A stretch of DNA of 64,000 nucleotides from an uncultured Clostridia bacterium (GCA_947625375.1 CANQOC010000010.1:26379-90378); one strand, 5' to 3'; counted from the first letter of the stretch, positions 9,110-16,999 are shown. Program-made: numbers and translations. The notes: generated by a model not told the origin, from the letters alone.

Positions 9110-9703
9110 ATGAAAAAAATTCTTGCAGTTGTCATGGCCGCCGTAATGGTCATGGCGCTCAGTGTTACCGCTTTCGCCGAGGAGTATAAGGACACCGTCC
9201 CCGCCGACAAGGAATGGTGGTATGAGATTCCGATTCTCACTATCATTCCCGAAGCCGACCTCGCCGGTCATTCCACCCTTACCTTCAGCGTTGACTGCAA
9301 CTTCACCGTCGGATATGTAGACGGCACCGATTGGGTACAGGCCGACGCCGGCACCACCCCGATTACCATCGACCTCTCGACCGCCGTCATCAACGCCGAC
9401 TGCAAGGTCTGTGTCTCCGCTTCCGCCGGAACCGAGTTCACCGTAACCTATACCTTCGACGAGGGCGCAGCTCCCGCTGCCGATGCCGCTCCTGCCGCTG
9501 ACGAGGCCGCTGCCGACGAAACCGTCGAGGCCCCTGCTGACGACGAAACCGTCGAGGCTCCTGCCGCCGACACCGAGGCACCCGCTGCCGAGGAAGCTCC
9601 CGCCGCCGAGGCTCCCGCTGCCGCTCCTTCGACCGGCATCGCCCTCGCGGTTATCCCCGCCGTCATCGCGATGGCCGCTGTCGCTGTCTCCAAGAAGCAC
9701 TGA
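9110..9703 (+). CDS. Secreted surface protein with PSTG sortase-like C-terminal signal
   Basis: I do not recognise the ectodomain of this 197-aa protein. GGAGGA precedes the ATG. A signal peptide (residues 1-23, ending AFA|EEY) is followed by a ~95-residue beta-rich domain containing WWYEIPILTIIP and two cysteines (in SVDCN and DCKVC). A low-complexity Ala/Pro/Glu linker built from repeats like AADETVEAPADDE follows. The tail has PSTG (173-176), a hydrophobic helix (IALAVIPAVIAMAAVAV) and a basic end SKKH. That order of motif, membrane segment and positive charge is the layout of a cell-wall sorting signal. APSTG resembles the (S/N/P)PxTG motifs used by clostridial class B sortases, two of which are encoded at 48-50 kb. 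It follows the secreted GH5 gene and may help attach cells to polysaccharide, which is inference. Confidence 0.7.
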   Translation: MKKILAVVMAAVMVMALSVTAFAEEYKDTVPADKEWWYEIPILTIIPEADLAGHSTLTFSVDCNFTVGYVDGTDWVQADAGTTPITIDLSTAVINADCKVCVSASAGTEFTVTYTFDEGAAPAADAAPAADEAAADETVEAPADDETVEAPAADTEAPAAEEAPAAEAPAAAPSTGIALAVIPAVIAMAAVAVSKKH

Positions 9704-9728
9704 CAGTAAGGATTAAGTATGATAAAAG

Positions 9729-9751
9729 CCCCGCCGATTGGCGGGGTTTTT
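9729..9751 (+). terminator. Intrinsic terminator of the surface-protein gene
   Basis: CCCCGCC, loop GATT, GGCGGGG, then five T residues. Confidence 0.9.
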
Positions 9752-9778
9752 CGTTGTCTGCGCATATTGCACAAAAAT

Positions 9779-9804
9779 AAGAGCACCCCTTCCGGAGTGC
9801 TCTT
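9779..9804 (-). terminator. Intrinsic terminator of ilvE (possibly bidirectional)
   Basis: AAGAGCACCCC / GGAGTGCTCTT hairpin, with ATTTTT following on the minus strand just after the ilvE stop. Confidence 0.8.
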
Positions 9805-9815
9805 TACTTTTACTC

Positions 9816-10883
9816 TCAGACCGTAACTCTCCAGCCGTAGGGGTCGTCCTTCTTGCCCCACTGGATACCGGTCAGCTCGTCATAGAGGCGCTGGGTCAGC
9901 TCGCCGATTTTGCCGCCGCCGATTTCGATGACGTCGTTCTTATAGCGGAGCTTTCCGACCGGCGAGACGACCGCAGCCGTGCCGGTGCCGAAGACCTCTT
10001 CGAGCGCGCCCGAATGAGCCGCCTCGATAAGCTCGTCGACCGAAATTCTTCTCTCCTCGACCTCATATCCCCAGTCGCGGCAGAGGTGGAGAATCGAGTC
10101 GCGGGTGATTCCGGGGAGAATCGAGCCGTTGAGCATCGGCGTAACGACCTTGCCGCTGATTTTGAACGCGATGTTCATCGAGCCGACTTCCTCGATGTAC
10201 TTTCTCTCGACGCCGTCGAGCCAGAGCGCCTGTGAATAGCCGCCGTCGTGGGCCTTGACCTGTGCCGCAAGGGAAGCGGCGTAGTTTCCGCCGGTCTTGG
10301 CGTATCCCATTCCGCCGCGAACCGCCCTGACGTATTCGTCCTCAATCCAGATTCCGACCGGCTCGAGTCCGCTCTCATAGTAAGCGCCCGAGGGCGAGAG
10401 GATTATGATGAACATATATGTCTTCGACGGAGCGACGCCGAGGTGAGCGTCGGTCGAAATCACGAACGGGCGGATATAGAGCGATGTCCCCTCTTCATAG
10501 GGCACCCACGCGCGGTCGACGTCGACGACGGCCTTTACCGCCTGTACAAAGTCGTCCTCGGGAATGTGCGGTATGCAAAGCCTTGTGTTCGAGTTGTTCG
10601 CGCGCTTTGCGTTCATGTCCGGTCTGAAGAGATAGACGTCGCCGTTCGCTCCGCGGTATGCCTTAAGTCCCTCGAACATCTCCTGTCCGTAGTGCAGGAC
10701 CATCGCGGCGGGACTCAGGGTGATGTCTCCGAACGGGACAATCCGCGGGTCATGCCAGCCTTTTCCCTCGGTATAGTTCATGATGAACATATGGTCGGTA
10801 AAAATGTGTCCGAAGCCGAGAGGCTCGCCCTTTGCGGGGATTTGCTTCGGCGACGTTGTCTTCTGAATTTTAATGTCGAGCAT
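9816..10883 (-). CDS. ilvE: Branched-chain amino acid aminotransferase
   Basis: This PLP enzyme of fold type IV interconverts valine, leucine and isoleucine with their 2-oxoacids, using glutamate/2-oxoglutarate. The 355-aa length, GFGHIFTDHMF near the N-terminus, MFEGLKAYRG, PLP lysine K196 in GMGYAKTGGNYA, and YIEEVGSMNIAF match the BCAT group II enzymes. AGGAGG precedes ATG 10883. It lies directly downstream of, and in the same direction as, the 2-oxoacid:ferredoxin oxidoreductase operon but has its own promoter. This context suggests it aminates the 2-oxoacids made by that complex. The role could equally be degradative; direction is argued from the T-box control of the upstream operon. Confidence 0.95.
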   Translation of the reverse strand: MLDIKIQKTTSPKQIPAKGEPLGFGHIFTDHMFIMNYTEGKGWHDPRIVPFGDITLSPAAMVLHYGQEMFEGLKAYRGANGDVYLFRPDMNAKRANNSNTRLCIPHIPEDDFVQAVKAVVDVDRAWVPYEEGTSLYIRPFVISTDAHLGVAPSKTYMFIIILSPSGAYYESGLEPVGIWIEDEYVRAVRGGMGYAKTGGNYAASLAAQVKAHDGGYSQALWLDGVERKYIEEVGSMNIAFKISGKVVTPMLNGSILPGITRDSILHLCRDWGYEVEERRISVDELIEAAHSGALEEVFGTGTAAVVSPVGKLRYKNDVIEIGGGKIGELTQRLYDELTGIQWGKKDDPYGWRVTV

Positions 10884-10920
10884 AGTTGTTTCCTCCTGTA
10901 AGATTCGGTTTCCGGCATAT

Positions 10921-10949
10921 ATTATAATACCGTTTTCGCGTCAATGCAA
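10921..10949 (-). promoter_or_regulatory. Promoter of ilvE
   Basis: Minus-strand TTGCAT (10949-10944), 17-bp spacer, TATAAT (10926-10921), about 38 bases upstream of the ATG. Confidence 0.75.
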
Positions 10950-10967
10950 CACTTTATACCAAAAAAT

Positions 10968-11504
10968 TTATCCTTCAAAGGAATATCCCGCCTCGATTGC
11001 CTTGAGGTTTGCGTCGATAAGGTCCTGATGCTTTGCCGAAACGGTCTTCGCGAGGGCGTCTCTTAAGCCGTCCATGCTTATAACGCCGGTTTCGCGGATA
11101 ACCTTTCCAATCATAATCATGTTCGCGAGAGTCGGTATTCCGAGGCCGCGCGCCATCTTTGTCGCCGGAATATAGAACGCCGAGATGTCGCTTCTTTCGC
11201 TCTTTCTGTCGATGAGCGTCGAGTCGACAAAGGCATATCCGCCCGGGACGACCGCGTTTTCGTACTTGTCGAACGAGGGAAGGTTCATGACCACCAGAAT
11301 GTCGGGGTCGTGGACAATCGGCGAGCCGACCGGGGTGTCGCTGACGATTACCGAGCAGTTCGCGGTGCCGCCGCGCATCTCGGGGCCGTACGACGGGAGC
11401 CAGCTTATCTGTTTCTCCTCGGTCAGACCTTTATAAGCGAGGACTTTTCCGGCAAAGAGGACTCCCTGTCCGCCGAAGCCGGCGATGAGTATCTGTGTAT
11501 ACAT
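10968..11504 (-). CDS. 2-oxoacid:ferredoxin oxidoreductase, gamma subunit
   Basis: The gamma subunit of the four-subunit VOR/KOR/POR family complex helps bind coenzyme A. The 178-aa product begins MYTQILIAGFGGQGVLFAGK, the hallmark of the family, and has MRGGTANCSVIVSD in the middle. An alternative GTG start at 11510 has an AGGAGG only 4 bases upstream, whereas ATG 11504 has a 10-base gap; the choice changes two residues. The start region overlaps the end of the beta-subunit gene, implying translational coupling. It is the last gene of the T-box operon. Confidence 0.93.
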   Translation of the reverse strand: MYTQILIAGFGGQGVLFAGKVLAYKGLTEEKQISWLPSYGPEMRGGTANCSVIVSDTPVGSPIVHDPDILVVMNLPSFDKYENAVVPGGYAFVDSTLIDRKSERSDISAFYIPATKMARGLGIPTLANMIMIGKVIRETGVISMDGLRDALAKTVSAKHQDLIDANLKAIEAGYSFEG

Positions 11505-11506
11505 TG

Positions 11507-12259
11507 TCACTCCGCCTCCTTTGCCGATTTATCGCGGTAGACGCCGAGGGGATAATAGGGAATCATGTCGCTTTCGACCCAGTCGAGCGCCTTCTGCGGG
11601 GTCATGCCCCAGTTTGTCGGACAGCTCGAAACGACCTCAATCAGCGAGAAACCCTTCCCCTCAATCTGATTCTGAAACGCCTTTTTGATTGCCTTTTTCG
11701 CCTTCATCACGTTCTTTACGTTGTTGACCGCGACCCGCTCGATGTATTCGGGGGCGTCGAGTCCCGAGAGAAGCTCGCAGACCTTGATGGGATATCCGAC
11801 GGTCTTGACGTCGCGGCCGTAGGGCGAGGTCTGTGTGACCTGTCCGGGGAGGGAGGTCGGCGCCATCTGTCCGCCGGTCATGCCGTAGATTGCGTTGTTG
11901 ACGAATATTACGGTGATGTTCTCGTTTCTCGTCGCGGCGTGGACGGTCTCGGCCATGCCGATTGACGCAAGGTCGCCGTCCCCCTGATATGTGAATATAA
12001 TCCTGTCCGGCATAGCGCGCTTAAGTCCCGTCGCGACAGCGGGGGCGCGCCCGTGAGCCGCCTCGACCATGTCGCAGGAGAAATAGTCATAAGACATTAC
12101 CGCACAGCCGACCGGCGCGACTCCGACGGTCCTGTCGAGGATTCCGAGGCTGTCGATAGCCTCGGCGACAAGCCTGTGTATAATTCCGTGGGTGCAGCCG
12201 GGGCAATAGTGAAGCGGCGCGTCGGTCAGCGCCTTCGGCTTTGAAAATACAACCGCCAT
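11507..12259 (-). CDS. 2-oxoacid:ferredoxin oxidoreductase, TPP-binding beta subunit
   Basis: This 250-aa subunit carries thiamine pyrophosphate and joins 2-oxoacid, CoA and ferredoxin chemistry in the VOR-type complex. The TPP/Mg motif is GDGDLASIGM...ENITVIFVNN (~residues 95-130). The cysteine pair in LHYCPGCTHGI and the C-terminal SCPTNWG are also family features. Its ATG overlaps the stop of the alpha-subunit gene (ATGA arrangement), so stoichiometric coupled translation is likely. Four-subunit enzymes of this type act on branched-chain 2-oxoacids, 2-oxoglutarate or related acids; the specificity cannot be set by eye. Confidence 0.94.
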   Translation of the reverse strand: MAVVFSKPKALTDAPLHYCPGCTHGIIHRLVAEAIDSLGILDRTVGVAPVGCAVMSYDYFSCDMVEAAHGRAPAVATGLKRAMPDRIIFTYQGDGDLASIGMAETVHAATRNENITVIFVNNAIYGMTGGQMAPTSLPGQVTQTSPYGRDVKTVGYPIKVCELLSGLDAPEYIERVAVNNVKNVMKAKKAIKKAFQNQIEGKGFSLIEVVSSCPTNWGMTPQKALDWVESDMIPYYPLGVYRDKSAKEAE

Positions 12260-13320
12260 CAGAATTCTCCTCCTTCCGCTTTCTCAATCGCCGAAAGAAC
12301 CTCGTCGGGCGAGGGTATCATTCCGCCGACTCTGTTGCAGAGGACGACCGGCTTTCTGCACTCCTCGGCAAGCCTTATGTCCTCAATCATCTGTCCCATC
12401 GAAAGCTCGACCGAAATAAATCCCTTGACCTTTTCGGCGGCCTTTTTGATTGCGTCCTTTGGGAAGGGCCAAAGGGTTATCGGGCGGATAAGTCCGGCCT
12501 TGATTCCCTTTGCGCGGGCGGCGTTGATTGCGTTTTTCGACACCCTTGCGGCAATTCCGAACGCGACGACACAGATGTCGGCGTCGTCGGTCAGATATTC
12601 CTCGACCATAACCTCGTTTTGCTCGACGAGCTTATATCTTTCGTATCTTTCGAGATTCTTCTTTTCAAGCTCCTCGGGGACGAGATAGAGCGAATTGATG
12701 ATATTGTGCTCCCGCTTTCCGCCGGTTCCGGTCACCGCCCAAGGCTTTTCGACAAATCCGTCGGTCTTTTCCTCGGGAAGCTCGACCGGCTCCATCATCT
12801 GTCCGATGGTGCCGTCGGCAAGAAGCATCGCCGGCATGCGGTATTTATCGGCGAGGTCGAACGCCTTTGAGGTGAGGTCGGCCATCTCCTGCACCGAAGC
12901 CGGAGCGAGGACGATAAGGCGATAGTCGCCGTGACCTCCGCCCTTTGTCGCCTGGAAATAGTCCGACTGCGACGGCTGGATTCCGCCGAGACCGGGTCCG
13001 CCGCGCTGTACGTTGACGATGAGCGCGGGAAGGTCGCTTCCGGCGAGATAGGAAATCCCCTCCTGTTTGAGCGAGACTCCGGGGCTCGAGCTCGAGGTCA
13101 TGACCCGCTTTCCGGCGCTCGATACTCCGTAGACCATGTTTATCGCCGAGATTTCGCTTTCGGCCTGTAAGAACGTCCCGCCGATTTTCGGCATTCTCTT
13201 CGCCATATAAGCGGCGACCTCGGTCTGCGGGGTAATCGGATAGCCGAAATAGTGACGGCAGCCGGAGCGGATTGCCGATTCGGCAATAGCCTCGTTGCCC
13301 TTCATCAGTACCTTTGCCAT
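12259..13320 (-). CDS. 2-oxoacid:ferredoxin oxidoreductase, alpha subunit (VorB-like)
   Basis: This 353-aa subunit contains the pyrimidine-binding fold, beginning VLMKGNEAIAESAIRSGCRHYFGYPITPQ-type sequence. It continues with FLQAESEISAINMVYG, SSSSPGVSLKQEG and a transketolase C-like domain from about residue 220. Its size and sequence style match subunits annotated as 3-methyl-2-oxobutanoate dehydrogenase VorB. It oxidatively decarboxylates 2-oxoacids to acyl-CoA or, with reduced ferredoxin, runs the reductive carboxylation. A GGAGG precedes the ATG. The operon order delta-alpha-beta-gamma is the usual one. Confidence 0.93.
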   Translation of the reverse strand: MAKVLMKGNEAIAESAIRSGCRHYFGYPITPQTEVAAYMAKRMPKIGGTFLQAESEISAINMVYGVSSAGKRVMTSSSSPGVSLKQEGISYLAGSDLPALIVNVQRGGPGLGGIQPSQSDYFQATKGGGHGDYRLIVLAPASVQEMADLTSKAFDLADKYRMPAMLLADGTIGQMMEPVELPEEKTDGFVEKPWAVTGTGGKREHNIINSLYLVPEELEKKNLERYERYKLVEQNEVMVEEYLTDDADICVVAFGIAARVSKNAINAARAKGIKAGLIRPITLWPFPKDAIKKAAEKVKGFISVELSMGQMIEDIRLAEECRKPVVLCNRVGGMIPSPDEVLSAIEKAEGGEF

Positions 13321-13330
13321 AATATCCCTC

Positions 13331-13537
13331 CTACTTTTCGACCGTGATTACACAGTCGGGGCACATCATCGCACAGCTTGCGCACCCGACGCATTTGGAT
13401 TCGTCGGTTATACCGGCGGGCGAATGTCCTTTTTTGTTGATTTTGTCCTTTTCAAGAACGATGAGTCCGAGCGGACAGGCGTTCACGCAGAGTCCGCAGC
13501 CTTTACAGACGTCCTTCAAAAACGTAAGCTTTGCCAT
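13331..13537 (-). CDS. 2-oxoacid:ferredoxin oxidoreductase, ferredoxin-like delta subunit
   Basis: This 68-aa protein has two 4Fe-4S cluster motifs, CKGCGLCVNACP near the N-terminus and CVGCASCAMMCP near the C-terminus. Clusters of this kind pass electrons between the TPP site and external ferredoxin. ATG 13537 (MAKLTF) is used because GGAGG lies 7 bases upstream. It is ten bases upstream of the alpha-subunit gene, in keeping with the canonical operon. Confidence 0.93.
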   Translation of the reverse strand: MAKLTFLKDVCKGCGLCVNACPLGLIVLEKDKINKKGHSPAGITDESKCVGCASCAMMCPDCVITVEK

Positions 13538-13553
13538 GATATTCCTCCGATTC

Positions 13554-14213
13554 TTATAATATATCAAAATACCTTTTCTGAAGCGTTATCGGCACGACGC
13601 CCTTAAGTCCGAGCCTTTCGCAAAGACCCTTTTCGGCCGCCGTATAAAGAAGCGGGAGCGACGACAGCTCACAGAGCTCTTCGGACAGCCGAATCCCCTC
13701 CTCGACGGTCGCGAGGTCGGTCAGCCGCCCGAGGTTGGTGTTATTCACCACCGCGGTAAAGGGGATTCCCCCCGCCGCCTCGATTTCGCGCATCACTTCG
13801 AGCGCCTCCTCGGGCGTCCGGGTCAGCGGGCGCATGAAGTTGGCGACAAAAATCATCTCGTAGTCGTTCTCCTCGAGGATATAGGGCGTAAACCTCCCGA
13901 GGGCATATGCCCCGCGGTCGTCGCCGCCGATGTCGAGTACGGCGTATCGCGAGCGGTTCTGTACAACTCCGTAAAGCTCGGCGGGAAGCGCCGGAAGGTC
14001 GACGTTGGAGTTTGCGTATTCCGGGGAAACGACCTCGATTCCCGCGGCGGTGAGCTCTTCAATCGAGTCCTTTGTCCGAAAATACGGGTTGACGATGTCG
14101 AGGTCGGCGATGACCACCCGCTCATGCTCCTTTCTGAGCATAAGCGCCCAGTTGACCGCAAGATTTGTCTTGCCGGAGCCGTAATGCCCGGCGAAAAGAG
14201 TTACCCTTTTCAT
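13554..14213 (-). CDS. P-loop ATPase of the CobQ/MinD/ParA class, linked to the oxidoreductase operon
   Basis: The specific function is not recognised. The 219-aa protein has a Walker A loop GHYGSGKT (9-16), the strand ADLDIVNPYFR (Walker A'-like switch) and AVLDIGGDDRGA (Walker B-like), as in deviant-Walker SIMIBI ATPases. No nickel-, cobyrinate- or DNA-binding motifs are apparent. ATG 14213 follows GAGAGGTG, which lies inside the end of the preceding small gene, so translation is probably coupled. It sits between an acyl-CoA synthetase and the ferredoxin subunit, so a role in maturation of the complex or in cofactor delivery is possible. That is context-based inference only. Confidence 0.7.
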   Translation of the reverse strand: MKRVTLFAGHYGSGKTNLAVNWALMLRKEHERVVIADLDIVNPYFRTKDSIEELTAAGIEVVSPEYANSNVDLPALPAELYGVVQNRSRYAVLDIGGDDRGAYALGRFTPYILEENDYEMIFVANFMRPLTRTPEEALEVMREIEAAGGIPFTAVVNNTNLGRLTDLATVEEGIRLSEELCELSSLPLLYTAAEKGLCERLGLKGVVPITLQKRYFDIL

Positions 14214-14215
14214 AT

Positions 14216-14395
14216 TCACCTCTCGATATCGGTTATATATCTTATCTCGTTGAAAGGAGCGGTCTTTTCGGCGCTCATGCCGTCAAGACAGCTGTCGGGC
14301 AGAAGACCGCGATAGGTCTCCTGCCGGCAGGTGTAATGAAGCCTCCCGACCGCCTCGGCGTCCTCGGGGCAGGCATATCCGAGTATGACGTTCAT
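14216..14395 (-). pseudogene. 59-aa N-terminal GNAT acetyltransferase remnant
   Basis: This short frame starts at an ATG overlapping the stop of the upstream acyl-CoA synthetase gene (TGATG). It reads MNVILGYACPEDAEAVGRLH, then YTCRQETYRGLLPDSCLDGM, and stops at 59 aa. The pattern 'PEDAEAV.RLH......YRGLLPD..LD' is the N-terminal ~50 residues of GNAT N-acetyltransferases (beta1-alpha1-alpha2). The acetyl-CoA-binding motif A (Q/RxxGxG/A) is absent because the frame ends first. It is therefore either a decayed gene or a retained micro-protein. Its stop overlaps the ribosome binding site of the downstream ATPase gene, so it may persist because it couples translation across the operon. Confidence 0.65.
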
Positions 14396-16671
14396 CAGAG
14401 CTTGTTTCTCTGAATCTTTCCGCTGATGGTCTTCGGGAGCTCGTCGCGGAACGCGATTACACGCGGGTATTTATAGGGTGCGGTGTGACTCTTAACGTAG
14501 TTCTGGATTTCCTTTTTAAGCTCGTCGGTGCCGACGGTGCCCTTTGTGAGAACGATGCTCGCCTTTACAATCTGTCCCCTGATTTCGTCCGGAACGGCGG
14601 AGACGCCGCACTCAAGGACATAGGGAAGCTCCATGATGACGCTCTCAATCTCGAACGGGCCGATTCGGTATCCCGACGACTTGATGACGTCGTCGACGCG
14701 GGAGACGTACCAGAAATAGCCGTCCTCGTCGCGCCAAGCGGTGTCGCCGGTGTGATAATATCCGTCGTGCCAAGCCTCGTCGGTGAGCTGCTTGTTGAGG
14801 TAGTATTCCTTATAGAGTCCGACCGGAGCGCCGTCCGAGGTTTTGATGCAGATTTCGCCGACCTCGCCGTTTGCGCACGGCTTGCCGTCCGGGTCGAGAA
14901 TGTCGATGTCGTACTGGGGCGAGGCCTTGCCCATCGAGCCGTACTTCGGGGTGTCGCCGTAGAGGTTGCCGATGACGAGGGTCGTCTCGGTCTGTCCGAA
15001 GCCCTCCATTATTTCGAGACCGGTCGCCTGCTTGAACTGTTTCGCGACCTCGGGGTTGAGCGCCTCGCCGGCGGTGGTCATGTGGTGGATTGACGAGAGG
15101 TCGTATACCGAGAGGTCTTCCTTTATCATCATTCTCAGCATCGTCGGAGGCGCGCAGAAGGTGGTGATGCCGTATTTCGCGAAGAGCGGCATGATGTCGG
15201 CGGCGTCGAACTTATCGAAGTCATAGACGAAGACCGCGCCCTCGCAGAGCCACTGTCCGTAGAGCTTTCCCCAGAGGGACTTGCCCCAGCCGGTGTCGGA
15301 AATCGTCAGGTGCAGGCCGTCGCGCTCGCAGCAGTGCCAGTATTTTGCGGTGACGAAGTGCCCGAGGGCGTATGTATGAGCGTGCGCCGCCATCTTCGGG
15401 TTGCCGGTCGTGCCGGACGTGAAGAACATGAGCGCCATGTCGCTTCCGGCGGAGCAGTCCTCGGGGCGCTCGTATTTTCCGGTGAAGAGCGGGTATTCGT
15501 TGTCGAAGTCGTGCCAGCCGTCCTTCTGTCCGCCGACGAGGATTTTTGTGCGGACGGTCGGGCACTGTGCCGCGGCTCTTTCGGCGATATCGGCGACGTC
15601 GCCGTCGGCAGTGCAGAGAATGGCCGAGACGCTCGCGCTGTTGAAGCGGTAGACGAAGTCGTGCTCCTTAAGCTGATTCGTCGCGGGGATTGCGACCGCG
15701 CCGAGCTTGTGAAGCGCAACCATCGCGTACCAGAACTGGTAGTGCCGCTTTAAGACGAGCATTACCTTATCGCCGCGCTTTATGCCGAGCGAGCGGAAAT
15801 AGTTTGCGGTCTGATTCGAGGCGCGCTTGATGTCCTTGAAGGTGAATCTTCTCTCGACCTTGTGCTTGTCGAGGTGGACCATCGCGAGCTTTTCGGGATA
15901 TGCGTCGGCGATTGCGTCGACGCAGTCGAAGCCGAAGTTGAAGGTCTCGGTGTTCTTGAATTTAAGGCTCTTAAGGCAGCCGTTTTCGTCCTCGACGGTG
16001 TCGACGAACTTCTCGCACAAAAGCGTGCTGCGCTGGGGTCTGTTCGCCTGAATGACAGAGGTCCTGACGGTCTCTTCTGAGGTGTCCTCGCCCGGGAGTA
16101 CGACCGCGAGGAAGACGCAGTCCTTTCCGTCGACGGCAATCATTCCGTGGGGTGTCGAGGAGTTGTAGTAGATGCTGTCGCCCTCGCCGAGAACCTCGGT
16201 GTGATTCCCGACCTGTACCTTAAGGCTTCCCGAGATGATGAGGTCGAACTCCTGTCCGCTGTGCTTCGTAAGGTGAATCGGGACGTTCTGCTGCGCCTCG
16301 CTGTATTCGTACTTGACCCAGTACGGCTCGGCGATTTTGTTGCGGAATTTGGGCGCGAGGTTTGCGATGTCGATGCCCTTTTCGCGCGCCGTGACCTGTC
16401 CCGTGCCCTTTCGGGTGAGGTTATAGCTCGAAAGTCTTGCGGCGCTGCGTCCTTCAAGAAGGTCGGTCAGGTCGATTTCAAACGCGAGCGCGCACTTGTG
16501 GATAAAAGTGAACGGAAGGTCGGCTTCGGCGCTTTCGTATTTAAGGTACTCTTCCTCCGAAACCTCGGTCTTTTCGGCCATTTCTGAGGTGCTCCAGCCC
16601 ATTATTTCGCGCATTTCGCGAATTCTTTCGGCGACCTCGAAGAGCTGTGTCTGTGTTGCGGTCTGACTCAT
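14395..16671 (-). CDS. HTH-cupin-acyl-CoA synthetase fusion protein
   Basis: This 758-aa protein combines a regulator-like front with a complete enzyme. Residues ~14-70 form an XRE-type helix-turn-helix (IREMREIMGWSTSEMAEKTE...). Residues ~125-195 form a cupin barrel (H137, E141, H175 in TPHG). Residues ~245-758 form an ACSM-like AMP-forming acyl-CoA synthetase with P-loop FTSGTTGNPK (417-426), GFGQTET, YHTGDTAWRDEDGYFWY and the catalytic lysine region KTISGKIQR at the end. It would activate a short carboxylate with ATP and CoA. ATG 16671 follows AGGAG by 9 bases, and the frame upstream is T-box leader. It heads the oxidoreductase operon, so its acyl-CoA product is the likely substrate or product of that complex. 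HTH-cupin pairs normally form stand-alone regulators; here they may sense the acid or bind DNA. Confidence 0.9.
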   Translation of the reverse strand: MSQTATQTQLFEVAERIREMREIMGWSTSEMAEKTEVSEEEYLKYESAEADLPFTFIHKCALAFEIDLTDLLEGRSAARLSSYNLTRKGTGQVTAREKGIDIANLAPKFRNKIAEPYWVKYEYSEAQQNVPIHLTKHSGQEFDLIISGSLKVQVGNHTEVLGEGDSIYYNSSTPHGMIAVDGKDCVFLAVVLPGEDTSEETVRTSVIQANRPQRSTLLCEKFVDTVEDENGCLKSLKFKNTETFNFGFDCVDAIADAYPEKLAMVHLDKHKVERRFTFKDIKRASNQTANYFRSLGIKRGDKVMLVLKRHYQFWYAMVALHKLGAVAIPATNQLKEHDFVYRFNSASVSAILCTADGDVADIAERAAAQCPTVRTKILVGGQKDGWHDFDNEYPLFTGKYERPEDCSAGSDMALMFFTSGTTGNPKMAAHAHTYALGHFVTAKYWHCCERDGLHLTISDTGWGKSLWGKLYGQWLCEGAVFVYDFDKFDAADIMPLFAKYGITTFCAPPTMLRMMIKEDLSVYDLSSIHHMTTAGEALNPEVAKQFKQATGLEIMEGFGQTETTLVIGNLYGDTPKYGSMGKASPQYDIDILDPDGKPCANGEVGEICIKTSDGAPVGLYKEYYLNKQLTDEAWHDGYYHTGDTAWRDEDGYFWYVSRVDDVIKSSGYRIGPFEIESVIMELPYVLECGVSAVPDEIRGQIVKASIVLTKGTVGTDELKKEIQNYVKSHTAPYKYPRVIAFRDELPKTISGKIQRNKL

Positions 16672-16723
16672 TGGTGTTCTCTCCTTAATAAAGAATGATT
16701 TAGCGGCATACCGTCGGGGCAAC

Positions 16724-16990
16724 AAAAAATCGCCCCAAATCGCTTTGAGACGAGAATTTTCCCGCGGTACCACTCAAATTGCAGGCGCTTTAAACGCCAT
16801 GCCTCTTAAATCGGCTCATCAAAAGCCTTCCGCTTTAACGCGCGGACGCGGAAGACGCCTACCCCGACGGAATCGGCTCGGGCCTTCGGCTCGGAAGTGA
16901 TGTGAACTCTTCTGCGCTCTTCGGGATTCCACCGTCCCCGACTCTCTTTGAAGCGCGGTAGAAGCGTTCCGTCTTCGTCATCGCCTTTTA
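16724..16990 (-). promoter_or_regulatory. T-box riboswitch controlling the acyl-CoA synthetase / oxidoreductase operon
   Basis: The minus-strand leader contains the T-box core AGTGGTACCGCGGG (around 16774-16761). A terminator follows with stem TCGTCTC / GGGGCGA and six T residues (16753-16724). Stem I shows a GATGA...GA kink-turn, an AGAGAG apical element and GGTGG. Folding by hand, base pairs GGC/GCC, the GATGA/GA kink and GAAG/CTTC place ATC (16901-16899, Ile) as best specifier. TTC (Phe, 16906-16904) is an alternative. UGGU in the T-box core requires a tRNA with discriminator A, compatible with either. T-boxes raise expression when the cognate tRNA is uncharged, so the operon is probably biosynthetic. 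Confidence 0.9.
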
Positions 16991-16999
16991 TTTTCAGAT

